In this document: positions 1-8,309 of the stretch, piece by piece
Position numbering within the stretch: the stretch's first letter is position 1
Layout of the letters: each line of letters begins with the position of its first letter
Assembly: GCA_012518735.1 (NCBI GenBank)
Contig: JAAYRO010000155.1
Coordinates: forward strand, 1 to 49,290
Direction: 5' to 3'
DNA: 49,290 bases
From: Bacillota bacterium
Lineage (GTDB): Bacteria > Bacillota > Limnochordia > Darwinibacteriales > Darwinibacteriaceae
Made by a program: the position numbers and the translations under genes
The notes under the pieces: generated by a model
What the model was told of the DNA's origin: nothing
Databases searched by the model: none
What the model saw: the letters and a program-made list of their open reading frames with translations, nothing else

Positions 1-530
1 GCAATAACAAGTCCCTGTCCCCGTTCTTCAGCCTCAATACCGGGGTACGCTCCTACTACATCTATGAGGGTTAGAATGGGTCTACCAAACTTCTCTGCCT
101 GTTTCATAAGACGCAGTGCTTTTCGGTACCCTTCCGGATGAGGGAGACCGAAGTTGCGGGCAATGTTCTCCTTTGTATCTCTACCTTTTTGAGAACCTAT
201 TATTGTAATAGGTTCTCCATCGAAGAGGCCAATTCCCCCAATGATGGCCCCGTCATCGCGAAACACTCGATCACCATGAAACTCATCAAACGAATCAAAA
301 ATCATATCAATGTACTGGGCAGTTGCAGGCCGCCTAGGATGGCGTGCCATCATCACTCTTTGAAAAGGTGTTAGTTTTTCATAAATATCCTTCCTCAGCT
401 GTTCGGCCCGGCGTTCTAGGATGCCAATTTCCCTGCTGAGGTCAATATCATGTGTAACAACAAACCGCCTAAGTTCAGCAATGCGCTGCTCCAATTCAAC
501 GAGAGGCTTCTCCCATTCAAACACCGGCAT
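1..530 (-). CDS. accA: Acetyl-CoA carboxylase carboxyltransferase subunit alpha (5' part, cut by window edge)
   Basis: This is the alpha half of the carboxyltransferase that moves CO2 from carboxybiotin to acetyl-CoA in the first step of fatty acid synthesis. It is absent from the ORF track because it runs off the left edge. Reading the minus strand gives about 176 residues from an N-terminal coiled region ([17 protein letters not shown]) to the conserved [14 protein letters not shown] stretch, with FHGDR and [13 protein letters not shown] on the way. The ATG overlaps the accD stop as TGATG, which fixes the start and implies translational coupling of the two subunits. The C-terminal part lies outside the window. 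Confidence 0.95.
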   Translation of the reverse strand, partial: MPVFEWEKPLVELEQRIAELRRFVVTHDIDLSREIGILERRAEQLRKDIYEKLTPFQRVMMARHPRRPATAQYIDMIFDSFDEFHGDRVFRDDGAIIGGIGLFDGEPITIIGSQKGRDTKENIARNFGLPHPEGYRKALRLMKQAEKFGRPILTLIDVVGAYPGIEAEERGQGLVI

Positions 531-1387
531 CAAGATTCACCCCGCCAATGGTATCCCAACAGCCTACCTATAGTGTCACGCATAACGTCTCGCTTTACAA
601 TGGCATCGATCATTCCATTGGCCAAAGCATACTCTGAGGTTTGGAAACCTGCCGGTAATTTTTGACGAGTCGCTTCCGCCACTATCCGTGGACCGGCAAA
701 CCCTATTAAGGCACCTGGCTCTGCAAGAATAATGTCACCTAGAGAGGCAAAGCTGGCATAAACCCCTCCCATTGTGGGATGTGTTAAGACAGAAATATAA
801 AGAAGACCAGCTCGATCGTGCTTACCAACGGCTTGAGCTGTCTTGGCCATCTGCATTAAACTAAAAATTCCTTCATGCATTCGCGCGCCACCACCACCGC
901 CTGAAAAAATCACCACAGGCAGCCTGGCTTTAATAGCCTGTTCAAATCCTCTAGCCAACTGTTCTCCAACAACCGAACCCATACTGCCGCCAATAAACGA
1001 AAAGTCAATAACGCCTAGGACCAGTGGGTACTCCTTCACAGCGGCAGTCCCAATCAGAACAGCGTCATCCAGCGCGGTTTTTTCTTGAGCTTGGCTCACC
1101 TTCTCCAAATATCCAGGAAAACCAAGTGGGTCTTCTGCAAATAGTGGTGGAAATGGATGAAAACTGCCTTCATCTACTGTCATCTCAACTCGCTGCCGTG
1201 CAGAAAGACGAAAATGATGTCCACACTTAGCACATATATAGCCATCCTTCACTAGTTCCTTTTTGTAAATCATTGTTCCACACTCATGACACCGGGTCCA
1301 CAGATCATCAGGATACTGCTTTGTTTCCTCTATTTGATCAGCTTTGACAGTAGCGTACTTGGGTCTGCTCCCGAAAACGTTTAACAT
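530..1387 (-). CDS. accD: Acetyl-CoA carboxylase carboxyltransferase subunit beta
   Basis: This is the beta subunit partner of AccA in the cytosolic acetyl-CoA carboxylase. About 285 residues is the usual family length. The N-terminal four-cysteine zinc ribbon is present (CHECG ... CAKCG near residues 34-56), followed by the crotonase-like carboxyltransferase fold with [13 protein letters not shown] and [12 protein letters not shown]. The ORF track begins at a GTG one codon upstream. The ATG at 1387 sits better behind the GGTGAT ribosome site. accA overlaps its stop codon, and the DUF2007 gene lies 12 bases upstream. Confidence 0.96.
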   Translation of the reverse strand: MLNVFGSRPKYATVKADQIEETKQYPDDLWTRCHECGTMIYKKELVKDGYICAKCGHHFRLSARQRVEMTVDEGSFHPFPPLFAEDPLGFPGYLEKVSQAQEKTALDDAVLIGTAAVKEYPLVLGVIDFSFIGGSMGSVVGEQLARGFEQAIKARLPVVIFSGGGGGARMHEGIFSLMQMAKTAQAVGKHDRAGLLYISVLTHPTMGGVYASFASLGDIILAEPGALIGFAGPRIVAEATRQKLPAGFQTSEYALANGMIDAIVKRDVMRDTIGRLLGYHWRGES

Positions 1388-1399
1388 CACACATCACCG

Positions 1400-1600
1400 T
1401 TACGAACCAAAGGAAGTGGCAATAATCTCATTGGCCTCATCCACTTCTGACTCAGGAACTAAGAGCTCAACACTGCCTGCATCACCAAGGTGTGGGGCTC
1501 CAATCGGGCGAAGCATGGCCAAAATCCCGCCGTTTTCCAGCAGCTCCTTCAGCATTTCTGCAACAGGTCGATTTGGAGCAATATATACTACAGTCCACAT
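1400..1600 (-). CDS. DUF2007-family small protein
   Basis: A 66-residue protein resembling the DUF2007 (putative prokaryotic signal-transducing protein) family: an N-terminal WTVVYIAPN strand, an AEMLKELLENGGI helix and a C-terminal VPESEVDEANEII helix, in a ferredoxin-like arrangement. The molecular function of the family is not established. It lies just upstream of accD and just downstream of a good -10 sequence, so it may head an accDA transcript. The family assignment is by sequence feel and moderately sure. Confidence 0.7.
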   Translation of the reverse strand: MWTVVYIAPNRPVAEMLKELLENGGILAMLRPIGAPHLGDAGSVELLVPESEVDEANEIIATSFGS

Positions 1601-1632
1601 TTATGATGTCCCCCTCACACAATCCATCCAAT

Positions 1633-1661
1633 ATTATACAGTATTACAGCCGATTTCACTA
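1633..1661 (-). promoter_or_regulatory. Candidate promoter for DUF2007-accD-accA
   Basis: On the minus strand a perfect TATAAT lies 33 bases upstream of the DUF2007 start, with a poor -35 (TAGTGA or AGTGAA) 17-18 bases further up. It falls in the only gap between mtrB and the acc genes, so acc transcription may be partly independent of dnaE-mtrB. The weak -35 limits confidence. Confidence 0.4.
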
Positions 1662-1883
1662 GAAATTATCCGTTTCAGTGATACCTAACTTTGTAAATAC
1701 CTTGGCCTTCCCCCTTATTTTAATTGCAGAGGTGTGTTCTGTAAACTGGGCAATTAAGACTTCACCCTTATCAAGTTTCTCAGTATGATGAAATTTCGTG
1801 TCAAAACCACGTGTTAGACCAATAATGGTGACCCCATTTTCGAGTGCTTGAACCATTATATAATCGTGCTCCTCGTACACCAT
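1659..1883 (-). CDS. mtrB: Tryptophan RNA-binding attenuation protein (TRAP)
   Basis: TRAP forms an 11-subunit ring that, when loaded with tryptophan, wraps RNA carrying (G/U)AG repeats and attenuates transcription or blocks translation of trp genes. The 74-residue protein has the characteristic core IGLTRG-DTKFHH, EKLDKGEV and AQFTEHTSAIK. By comparison with the Bacillus protein, the RNA-contacting Lys37, Lys56 and Arg58 correspond to K36, K55 and R57 here, and the Trp-pocket threonines and serine are kept. The ATG follows AAGGAGG by five bases. Its place between dnaE and the acc genes differs from the mtrA-mtrB arrangement of Bacillus. No trp gene is in the window. Confidence 0.95.
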   Translation of the reverse strand: MVYEEHDYIMVQALENGVTIIGLTRGFDTKFHHTEKLDKGEVLIAQFTEHTSAIKIRGKAKVFTKLGITETDNF

Positions 1884-1928
1884 ATTCGCCTCCTTAAACG
1901 ATCCGCTTATGATATTTCGTGAATGCTT

Positions 1929-4916
1929 CTAAAATCCCTTCCCCGAAACCCTTTCTTGCCAAGGGTCAAACCATTGATAAACAATCCCCGCTTCGCCTAA
2001 TTTAGCTGTGAGGGCACTTACCGGATCTACCCAAAATTCCTCAGACAAAACATGAAGGAGTTCTTGACTCAGGCGAAAAACTACGGGGGTCGAACCCCTA
2101 CTTGTTTGAAGGATGGCTTCAATTGTCTTCAATTGGGAAGCATGGGGCAGGATTATAAGAACTGGACCTAATGGAAACACAGACTCTACATGAAACTGCC
2201 ACTGGGCAAATGTTCCTAAAAAGGCCGCAAGGGTCCCTACTTCCACAAACTTTCTGCCTTGGCTGCTTTTCATCATAAAAGGTACTAATCCTTGAGGCGT
2301 ATCCAATTTTCCACACAGCTGACCTCTTTGGAATTTAACAGAATCTACTTCACCAACAATACTATCAGATTCTCCCTGAATATGACGGACAAAAGGTAAG
2401 AATCGTTGAGCTGGATGACTCCGAAGATAAATACCAACAAGTTCCCGTTCACGCCTTAATAAATCTAAATCACCTGGTGGTTCAATACCTAAAGCCCGGA
2501 GGCAGTCACTGCGCGATTCGATCCCATCACAGGCACCTGCGTACACTAAAGTCTCTAACACATTCTCCGGTAGAGATACACCCTTTCGAAACTGAGCAAA
2601 ACTCCCATATAAACCTGAATATCTGTTCAGTACAATCGGTTTCACAACATGTGAACTCAGATACTTAATACTGCCCAAACCTACTCGAAGACTATCCCCT
2701 TCTATAGAGCAGTCTACTTCTGAGTAACGAACGTCTGGCGGCAAGATCTCAATACCTAATCCTTGACAATCGAGAAGGTACTCCCGAATTGTATCGATAG
2801 ATGTTACATTGTTTAGGAGGGTTAGAAAGAACTCTAAAGGGTGGTGTGCCTTCAGATACGCCGTGCGCCAAGTCAATAGAGCATAGCTCACACTATGAGC
2901 CTTATTAAAAGCATAACCAGCTGAGTCAGCAATATCTCGAAACAGCTGCTCCCCTTCTTGCTTGGTTAGGCCGTTGCTCTGGGCACCTCGAACAAACTGT
3001 TCCTTTAAGCTCCTAACGGTCGCTTGGTCCTTTTTCCCTAAGGCGGTCCGCAGAAGATCTGCCTGACCTAAAGACAAACGTCCTAAACGATGGGCAACTT
3101 GAATGATCTGTTCTTGATAGACAATTAAACCATATGTTTCCCTAAGAACGTCTTCTACCATTGGATGAAGAGGACGAACCTTCTCTGGGTTATTCCGCAG
3201 CCTAAGGTATTCAGGAAATCGACTTAGGGGACCAGGCCTGCCTAGGGCTAATAAGGCTGCTATATCTTGAAAGGACTTAGGGACCAAAGCACGCAGCAGA
3301 TCTTGATAAAGATCACTTTCCAGCTGAAAAACGCCTAAACTCCGCCCACCAGCTAATAAACTAAAGGTCTTATCGTCATCTAGAGGAATTGTCTCTAAAG
3401 AGAAGCTGGGATCCTTTTCTTGGACAGCTACCTCCATTTCCCTTAACTGGGTCAATGTACGAAGTCCAAGGAGATCAATCTTTAGTACACCTAATTCCTG
3501 CAGACTGTACATATCCAAATGAGTAACAGGTACATCCCGGTCAAGATAAACAGCGGAAAAATTCGTCATGGGCTCATTTGTAATGACAACACCTGCTGCA
3601 TGGGTCGATCGATTCCTCTTCAGCCCTCTGATTCTTCTTGAGAGAAACTCAAATTCATTTGATGTCTGGCCTGGTTCTAACTGTAAAATCTTACGAACTT
3701 CCTGACTGGCAGAACGTTCCCCAAACGTTCCATATGTTCCAATAAGGGCCACATGCTCCCTACCAAAGCGCTTAGTTACGTAATCGATTACTTCACTTCG
3801 CCTTACATAGCAAAAATCCAAGTCTATGTCAGGTAAATTCTGCCGTTCCTTATTCAAGAATCGCTCAAAAACCAGTCCCCAAGCAATTGGGTCTACGTCG
3901 GTAATACCTAAACAATATGCCACTGCACTGCTGGCAGCACTCCCCCGCCCAGGGCCAACTGGGATATTCTGTCTTTTTGCAAAATCTACAATGTCGGCCA
4001 CTATAAGAAAATAATCGGCGAAACCCATTTCCTTAATGACCTGCAGTTCTGCAGCAAGCCTTCCACGAATCTCAGGCGTCATCTCTTTATAGCGCTTACT
4101 CGCGCCCTGCCAAACTAATGTATCTATATCAACAGGCTGGGGCAGTTTTGGAAGTCCTACATGCTGCGGGAGATGAACCTGACAGCGCTCCCCAATAGTT
4201 CTGCTGTTGTCTAAAGCTTGAGGAATACGACTAAAGATATCCTCCATTTCGGCCCACGAGAGAAGGGGTTTTTCAGAAACGGGGAAATCGCTAATTCTCC
4301 CTCGATGCTTGATGGCCTGAAGGGCTTGGACTACCAAATGGTCTTCTGGATGGAGATACCGCACATATTGAGCCGCGGCAAAGGGCCCATCTGAAAATTC
4401 TTCAACCAGCAGTTTATAGTCAAGAACATCTAATTGAATATACCAGCTCGTTCCAAACATTTCCGCAAACCAGTCGTTTAAGGCGTGAGCTGCTGTTCGC
4501 ATACCTACTTCAAGTAGTCTCTGCAGCTGCCCTAATCTTCCTCCCCCTAACACTATAATTCCTGAAGAAAAAGCCTTTATGGAATCAAGAGGTACAGGTA
4601 TGGACTCTGAAGCCAATCGCAGTAGATTCTTGTAGCCCTCGTCATTCTCTGCAAGAAATACAAGGCGAGTCACATCCCCTTTAGGATCTTTACTAAACTG
4701 TGCTGGGTATACTATATCCAGTTCTAACCCAAATATAGGTTTCATATCATGAGCGCGACAGGCACGGTCAAATTCTACATGACCGGCTGTAGTATTGTGA
4801 TCGGTGAGAGCTAGAGCTTGGATACCTATCTCTTTCGCTCGCAGTACAAGGTCTTGAAAGGAAACGCAGGATTCCAACAAAGAATAATCACTATGAATGT
4901 GTAGATGAACTGACAG
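1929..4916 (-). CDS. dnaE: DNA polymerase III alpha subunit (DnaE type)
   Basis: Replicative or lesion-tolerant C-family DNA polymerase. The order is: N-terminal PHP domain (HLHIHSDYS, ALTDHN), palm with GPGRGSAASS and the catalytic PDIDLDF, fingers, then a helix-hairpin-helix/OB-like C-terminus. At about 995 residues it is shorter than typical DnaE (about 1,100 or more), mostly at the C-terminus. The ORF track extends to 5003, but that overlaps the murA terminator. The only start with a ribosome site is a CTG at 4916 (AAGGAG, 8 bases upstream), which gives MSVHLHIHSDYS, the usual family N-terminus. mtrB follows after 45 bases. Confidence 0.9.
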   Translation of the reverse strand: MSVHLHIHSDYSLLESCVSFQDLVLRAKEIGIQALALTDHNTTAGHVEFDRACRAHDMKPIFGLELDIVYPAQFSKDPKGDVTRLVFLAENDEGYKNLLRLASESIPVPLDSIKAFSSGIIVLGGGRLGQLQRLLEVGMRTAAHALNDWFAEMFGTSWYIQLDVLDYKLLVEEFSDGPFAAAQYVRYLHPEDHLVVQALQAIKHRGRISDFPVSEKPLLSWAEMEDIFSRIPQALDNSRTIGERCQVHLPQHVGLPKLPQPVDIDTLVWQGASKRYKEMTPEIRGRLAAELQVIKEMGFADYFLIVADIVDFAKRQNIPVGPGRGSAASSAVAYCLGITDVDPIAWGLVFERFLNKERQNLPDIDLDFCYVRRSEVIDYVTKRFGREHVALIGTYGTFGERSASQEVRKILQLEPGQTSNEFEFLSRRIRGLKRNRSTHAAGVVITNEPMTNFSAVYLDRDVPVTHLDMYSLQELGVLKIDLLGLRTLTQLREMEVAVQEKDPSFSLETIPLDDDKTFSLLAGGRSLGVFQLESDLYQDLLRALVPKSFQDIAALLALGRPGPLSRFPEYLRLRNNPEKVRPLHPMVEDVLRETYGLIVYQEQIIQVAHRLGRLSLGQADLLRTALGKKDQATVRSLKEQFVRGAQSNGLTKQEGEQLFRDIADSAGYAFNKAHSVSYALLTWRTAYLKAHHPLEFFLTLLNNVTSIDTIREYLLDCQGLGIEILPPDVRYSEVDCSIEGDSLRVGLGSIKYLSSHVVKPIVLNRYSGLYGSFAQFRKGVSLPENVLETLVYAGACDGIESRSDCLRALGIEPPGDLDLLRRERELVGIYLRSHPAQRFLPFVRHIQGESDSIVGEVDSVKFQRGQLCGKLDTPQGLVPFMMKSSQGRKFVEVGTLAAFLGTFAQWQFHVESVFPLGPVLIILPHASQLKTIEAILQTSRGSTPVVFRLSQELLHVLSEEFWVDPVSALTAKLGEAGIVYQWFDPWQERVSGKGF

Positions 4917-4994
4917 TGTCCTCTCTCCTTCCGTACAACTGATATATCCTTCTCTCATGATCTGAAGAAATCCTGTCGCTCGTAGAAGAGAAGC

Positions 4995-5024
4995 AAAAAA
5001 CAAGAGGGCTGTGTAAGCCCTCTT
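4995..5024 (-). terminator. Rho-independent terminator after murA
   Basis: On the minus strand AAGAGGGCT and AGCCCTCTT form a perfect 9-bp stem with a 5-base loop, followed by GTTTTTT. It lies immediately after the murA stop and inside the ORF-track extension of dnaE, so it both ends the reoM-murA transcript and argues against the longer dnaE start. Confidence 0.9.
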
Positions 5025-5029
5025 AACAA

Positions 5030-6331
5030 CTATACTTCTATTGGATAACCCTGTTCAAAAAGATCACTGCCTTCAGCTGTTACCTCTCGGCGTACGTCTG
5101 CTCCTAATGCCCGCAGCTTTGTTTCAAAGTGTTCGTACCCTCTGTCGAGAATATCCACACCATAGAGTTCTGTTTCACCTTGGGCAGCAAGGGCTGCAAT
5201 GGCCAAAGCTGCTCCTGCTCGCAGATCGGTTATTTCTACTGGTGCACCCGTTAGTTGTGATACTCCCCGAATAATAGCTGTTTCTCGTTCTGTTTTAATA
5301 TCAGCACCCATCCTCCGGAGTTCATCAACATATCGAAATCGGTCAAATATCGTTTCCCGAACAACACTCGTTCCTTCTGCTACACACATACAAGCAACCA
5401 AGGGCTGCTGTAGATCAGTTGGGAATCCTGGATAAGGCGTTGTCTCCACATCGATAGCTTTTAAACGCTCTGGTGCACGAACCCGAAGCTCGTTTATGCC
5501 TTTTTCCACGATTATACCCGCTTCTTCCATCTTGACAATGGGGACCCGTAAGTGTTCTGCTACAACGTTTTTCAACACCACATCCCCACCAGTAATGGCG
5601 GTCGCACACATGAATGTACCTGCTTCAATACGATCTGGAATAATCGCGTACTCAATCCCCCGCAGTTGGTCGACTCCTTCGATCCGAATTACGTCGGTAC
5701 CTGCACCGCGAATTTTGGCACCCATTCCATTAAGGAAAATGGCCAGGTCCACAACCTCCGGCTCCTTAGCTGCATTCTCCAGCGTAGTCGTTCCCTCAGC
5801 TAATGAAGCCGCTATCATAAGGTTAATGGTCGTACCTACACTGGCTCGATTAATGTAAATCTGAGTCCCTTGGAGGCGTTTCGCCACCGCTTTCATAAAC
5901 CCATGCTCAATGGATACTTCTGCACCCATTTGGGTAAATCCACGAATATGATAATCTACAGGACGTGATCCAATAGCGCACCCACCTGGGAGAGGTACCT
6001 CAGCCCGCCCTAATCTAGCTAATAGAAGACCCGCACAGTAAAACGAAGCCCTCATCTTGCGCACTAAGTCATAAGGGGCCTGAAACTTATTCAGCGTTTG
6101 ACCCTTAACATGAAGAAGACCTTTGTCATCAAACCAGATCTCCACCCCTAAATTGCGCAGTATTAAACATATTGTGCCAATATCAGTCCCCCGGGGGATG
6201 TTTTCAAGCACACTTTCACCCTCTGTAGCCAACGCCGCGGCCACAATAATGGCTAAAGCACTATTTTTTGCACCACTAATATGAATGGTTCCCTCTAAAG
6301 GTCGCCCACCATTTATAATCAAACGAGCCAT
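5030..6331 (-). CDS. murA: UDP-N-acetylglucosamine 1-carboxyvinyltransferase
   Basis: MurA transfers enolpyruvate from PEP to UDP-GlcNAc, the first committed step of peptidoglycan synthesis, in the cytosol. The 433 residues match the family in length. The N-terminal SGAKNSAL substrate loop is present, and the catalytic, fosfomycin-reactive cysteine is C118 in PGGCAIGSRPVDYHI. The C-terminal DLRAGAAL motif is also intact. It begins six bases after the ReoM/IreB-like gene and ends at a strong terminator, so the pair forms a two-gene operon. Confidence 0.97.
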   Translation of the reverse strand: MARLIINGGRPLEGTIHISGAKNSALAIIVAAALATEGESVLENIPRGTDIGTICLILRNLGVEIWFDDKGLLHVKGQTLNKFQAPYDLVRKMRASFYCAGLLLARLGRAEVPLPGGCAIGSRPVDYHIRGFTQMGAEVSIEHGFMKAVAKRLQGTQIYINRASVGTTINLMIAASLAEGTTTLENAAKEPEVVDLAIFLNGMGAKIRGAGTDVIRIEGVDQLRGIEYAIIPDRIEAGTFMCATAITGGDVVLKNVVAEHLRVPIVKMEEAGIIVEKGINELRVRAPERLKAIDVETTPYPGFPTDLQQPLVACMCVAEGTSVVRETIFDRFRYVDELRRMGADIKTERETAIIRGVSQLTGAPVEITDLRAGAALAIAALAAQGETELYGVDILDRGYEHFETKLRALGADVRREVTAEGSDLFEQGYPIEV

Positions 6332-6337
6332 TCTTTC

Positions 6338-6610
6338 CTACACCCCCGCGCCTGAACCGTGTTCTTTTATGTAATAACCAACCATTTCCTCAAGGAGATC
6401 ATTGCGCTCAATTCTCTGCAACATCTGTCTTGCATTCCCGTGAGACGTTATATATGAAGGATCACCTGATACAAGATAGCCTACGATCTGATCGAGAGGC
6501 TCATAACCTTTTTCTTCTAACGCTTTACAGACAGCTCTTAGTGTTTCTGAAATATTGACTTGCTCATTATCTACAGCCGAAAACATTCGGGTATCATCGG
6601 AAACATCCAT
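6338..6610 (-). CDS. ReoM/IreB-family regulatory phosphoprotein (UPF0297)
   Basis: A 90-residue member of the UPF0297 family, called IreB in Enterococcus and ReoM in Listeria. Known members are substrates of the PASTA-domain Ser/Thr kinase, and Listeria ReoM controls ClpCP-dependent degradation of MurA. The core ALEEKGYEPLDQIVGYLVSGDP and the following NARQMLQRIERNDLLEEMV helix are typical. A threonine stands at position 7 (DDTRMF), the position phosphorylated in ReoM. The start has GGAGG upstream. Direct linkage to murA, rather than to ruvX as in many Firmicutes, fits the known role. Confidence 0.93.
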   Translation of the reverse strand: MDVSDDTRMFSAVDNEQVNISETLRAVCKALEEKGYEPLDQIVGYLVSGDPSYITSHGNARQMLQRIERNDLLEEMVGYYIKEHGSGAGV

Positions 6611-6860
6611 CCTTAATCCTCCTCATTTTTACCATATCCATTGCTGAAAACCCCTATTCTGTCCCAGAAACAGAGGTGCTCTGTTTGTAATTTCATCACA
6701 AACGCGCCTAACTCCTGCAGCATTCAAATAGTTCGCAGTTCCTGCAGTTATCCTGAGGGCAATCTAACTAAGGTCTTTCAGACAAGGACTTTAATTTTCC
6801 TTGTTGAATACTATTTCCAACAGTTAGAGCCTAAACTAATAACAGGAAGAAGGTGTGAGT

Positions 6861-7379
6861 ATGAGCGGAAAACGTCTCTATCTCTCTAGAAATAAGATGA
6901 TTGCGGGTGTAGCTGGTGGGATCGGTGAATACTTCGATGTTGATCCTACATTAATCCGCCTAATCTTTGTATTAACATCAGTTGGCGGTGTAGGTATCGT
7001 TCTCTACATTGCGGGCATGATCCTGATTCCAGAAAGACCTATTTACAAGTCAGAACCAACCACAGAGACAGAACAAGAAGCTATCGACGATCTTAAGAAG
7101 GCTGCCAAATCATTAGCTGAAGCCGGTGGTGAAGCAGCACAGGACGTGGCAGAAACAATTCGCCATTCCATTGACAGATTGCGGAATCCCCAATCCACTG
7201 TAGAAACACAAGAACATGGAGATTCGGGCAAAACGTTGGGGATCATTTTGATCATTGTAGGAGGGCTGCTGCTTGTGAAGATCCTCCTGCCCACGTTGCG
7301 GTGGAACATTGTTCTACCCATCGCTCTCATCGTGGCTGGCGTGGGATTAATTATTCGAGGATTTGGTGAAGACAAGTGA
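6861..7379 (+). CDS. PspC-domain membrane protein
   Basis: A 172-residue protein with an N-terminal PspC domain (RLYLSRNKMIAGVAGGIGEYFDVDP), whose transmembrane segment runs through about residue 55. A charged, Ala/Glu-rich helix follows (about 65-105), then two hydrophobic segments near the C-terminus. PspC-type proteins sense envelope stress at the membrane. The ORF track begins at a GTG two codons upstream; the ATG at 6861 is correctly spaced from AGGAAGAAGG. The next gene starts at a GTG overlapping this stop (GTGA), so the two are co-translated. Confidence 0.88.
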   Translation: MSGKRLYLSRNKMIAGVAGGIGEYFDVDPTLIRLIFVLTSVGGVGIVLYIAGMILIPERPIYKSEPTTETEQEAIDDLKKAAKSLAEAGGEAAQDVAETIRHSIDRLRNPQSTVETQEHGDSGKTLGIILIIVGGLLLVKILLPTLRWNIVLPIALIVAGVGLIIRGFGEDK

Positions 7380-8278
7380 ACAGTAGACATCTCACCAACG
7401 GAACCTTCTTAGTTATCATAGGTCTCTTGTTACTGAGCGCGAGCTTAGGAATAACCCCATCTATTCCCTGGTGGAACTTACTATCTTTCTGGCCCATCTT
7501 ATTTGTAATTGCCGGCCTCCGACTCCTATTTCCCCGAGGAGTGCTGGCTTTATTGGCGCCGCTAGTTCTCATCCTAACTATCACTGCAGCCTTTTCCGGC
7601 TATAGCCCAGCGAATTTTACCCGTCAATGGTGGGGTGAATATAAATCTCAGCTCATTCAGGCCGATTCCTTAAAACCTACTGCTTTGCTGAACATTAGGG
7701 ATATTCCCATGGGAAACATTGACTTAAAATCAGATGCAGCACTGCCTGGCGGGACCGTGAAAGTCACCAGCCACAGTAATCTAATTACTGCCAACCAGGT
7801 GCCCAGTATTGGACAGGGCAATTTGTTCACCCTACAGCGTTCATCCAGCCGCAGATTCCCAAACAACCTCAATGCCTTCGTTTCTCAACCCATAGATATT
7901 TCTATAAGTTCAGCAGAACAATGGGATTTCTCCTTCACTATGGGTATTGTTTCAGGTGTGCTGGACCTTACAGATATTCAATGGAACAAACTAAAAGTCG
8001 ATAGCGGCATTAGTCACTTAACACTGAATCTTAAAAACAGCGGAAAAAACCAAGAAATTGAATTTCGCACAGGAATAAGCCACTTAACCCTCTATATTCC
8101 TACCGACATTAATCTGCGAATTACCTCCCAGACACCCTTTTTTCTAAGAAAACTGGAAAAAGAAGGGTTTAAACGGGAACAAGATGTCTATACCTCTCCC
8201 AATTTCTCCCCCACTCTACCCTATCTGGAAATGCACTTAGAAACTGGCATAGGACTAATAAGTGTGCATTGGATATAG
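7376..8278 (+). CDS. LiaF-like / toast-rack membrane protein
   Basis: A 300-residue protein with about three N-terminal transmembrane segments (LiaI/LiaF-like region, roughly residues 8-75) and an extracytoplasmic beta-rich domain. That domain has repeated SGISHLTLNL / TGISHLTLYIP strands of the toast-rack and LiaF C-terminal kind. LiaF-like proteins sit in envelope-stress circuits with two-component systems, but no such regulator is adjacent here. The GTG start overlaps the PspC gene's stop, so the pair probably acts together. The family call rests on topology and the strand repeats. Confidence 0.75.
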   Translation: MNSRHLTNGTFLVIIGLLLLSASLGITPSIPWWNLLSFWPILFVIAGLRLLFPRGVLALLAPLVLILTITAAFSGYSPANFTRQWWGEYKSQLIQADSLKPTALLNIRDIPMGNIDLKSDAALPGGTVKVTSHSNLITANQVPSIGQGNLFTLQRSSSRRFPNNLNAFVSQPIDISISSAEQWDFSFTMGIVSGVLDLTDIQWNKLKVDSGISHLTLNLKNSGKNQEIEFRTGISHLTLYIPTDINLRITSQTPFFLRKLEKEGFKREQDVYTSPNFSPTLPYLEMHLETGIGLISVHWI

Positions 8279-8307
8279 AGATGCCTACAAGGCGTCTCTT
8301 CTTTTTT
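8277..8307 (+). terminator. Terminator after the PspC/LiaF-like pair
   Basis: AGAGATGCC and GGCGTCTCT form a 9-bp stem (one wobble pair) around TACAA, followed by TCTTTTTT. It fills the gap between the convergent LiaF-like and Na/Pi transporter genes. Confidence 0.88.
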
Positions 8308-8309
8308 AT

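Noticed and set aside
4917-5003. ORF-track N-terminal extension of dnaE
   Set aside because: It overlaps the murA terminator and has no ribosome site.
6611-6860. 250-base gap between the ReoM-like and PspC genes
   Set aside because: I looked for a riboswitch, T-box or small ORF. Short repeats such as CTCCTGCAG/TTCCTGCAG are seen, but no convincing structure; the 82-aa track ORF has no ribosome site and ends inside the PspC gene.
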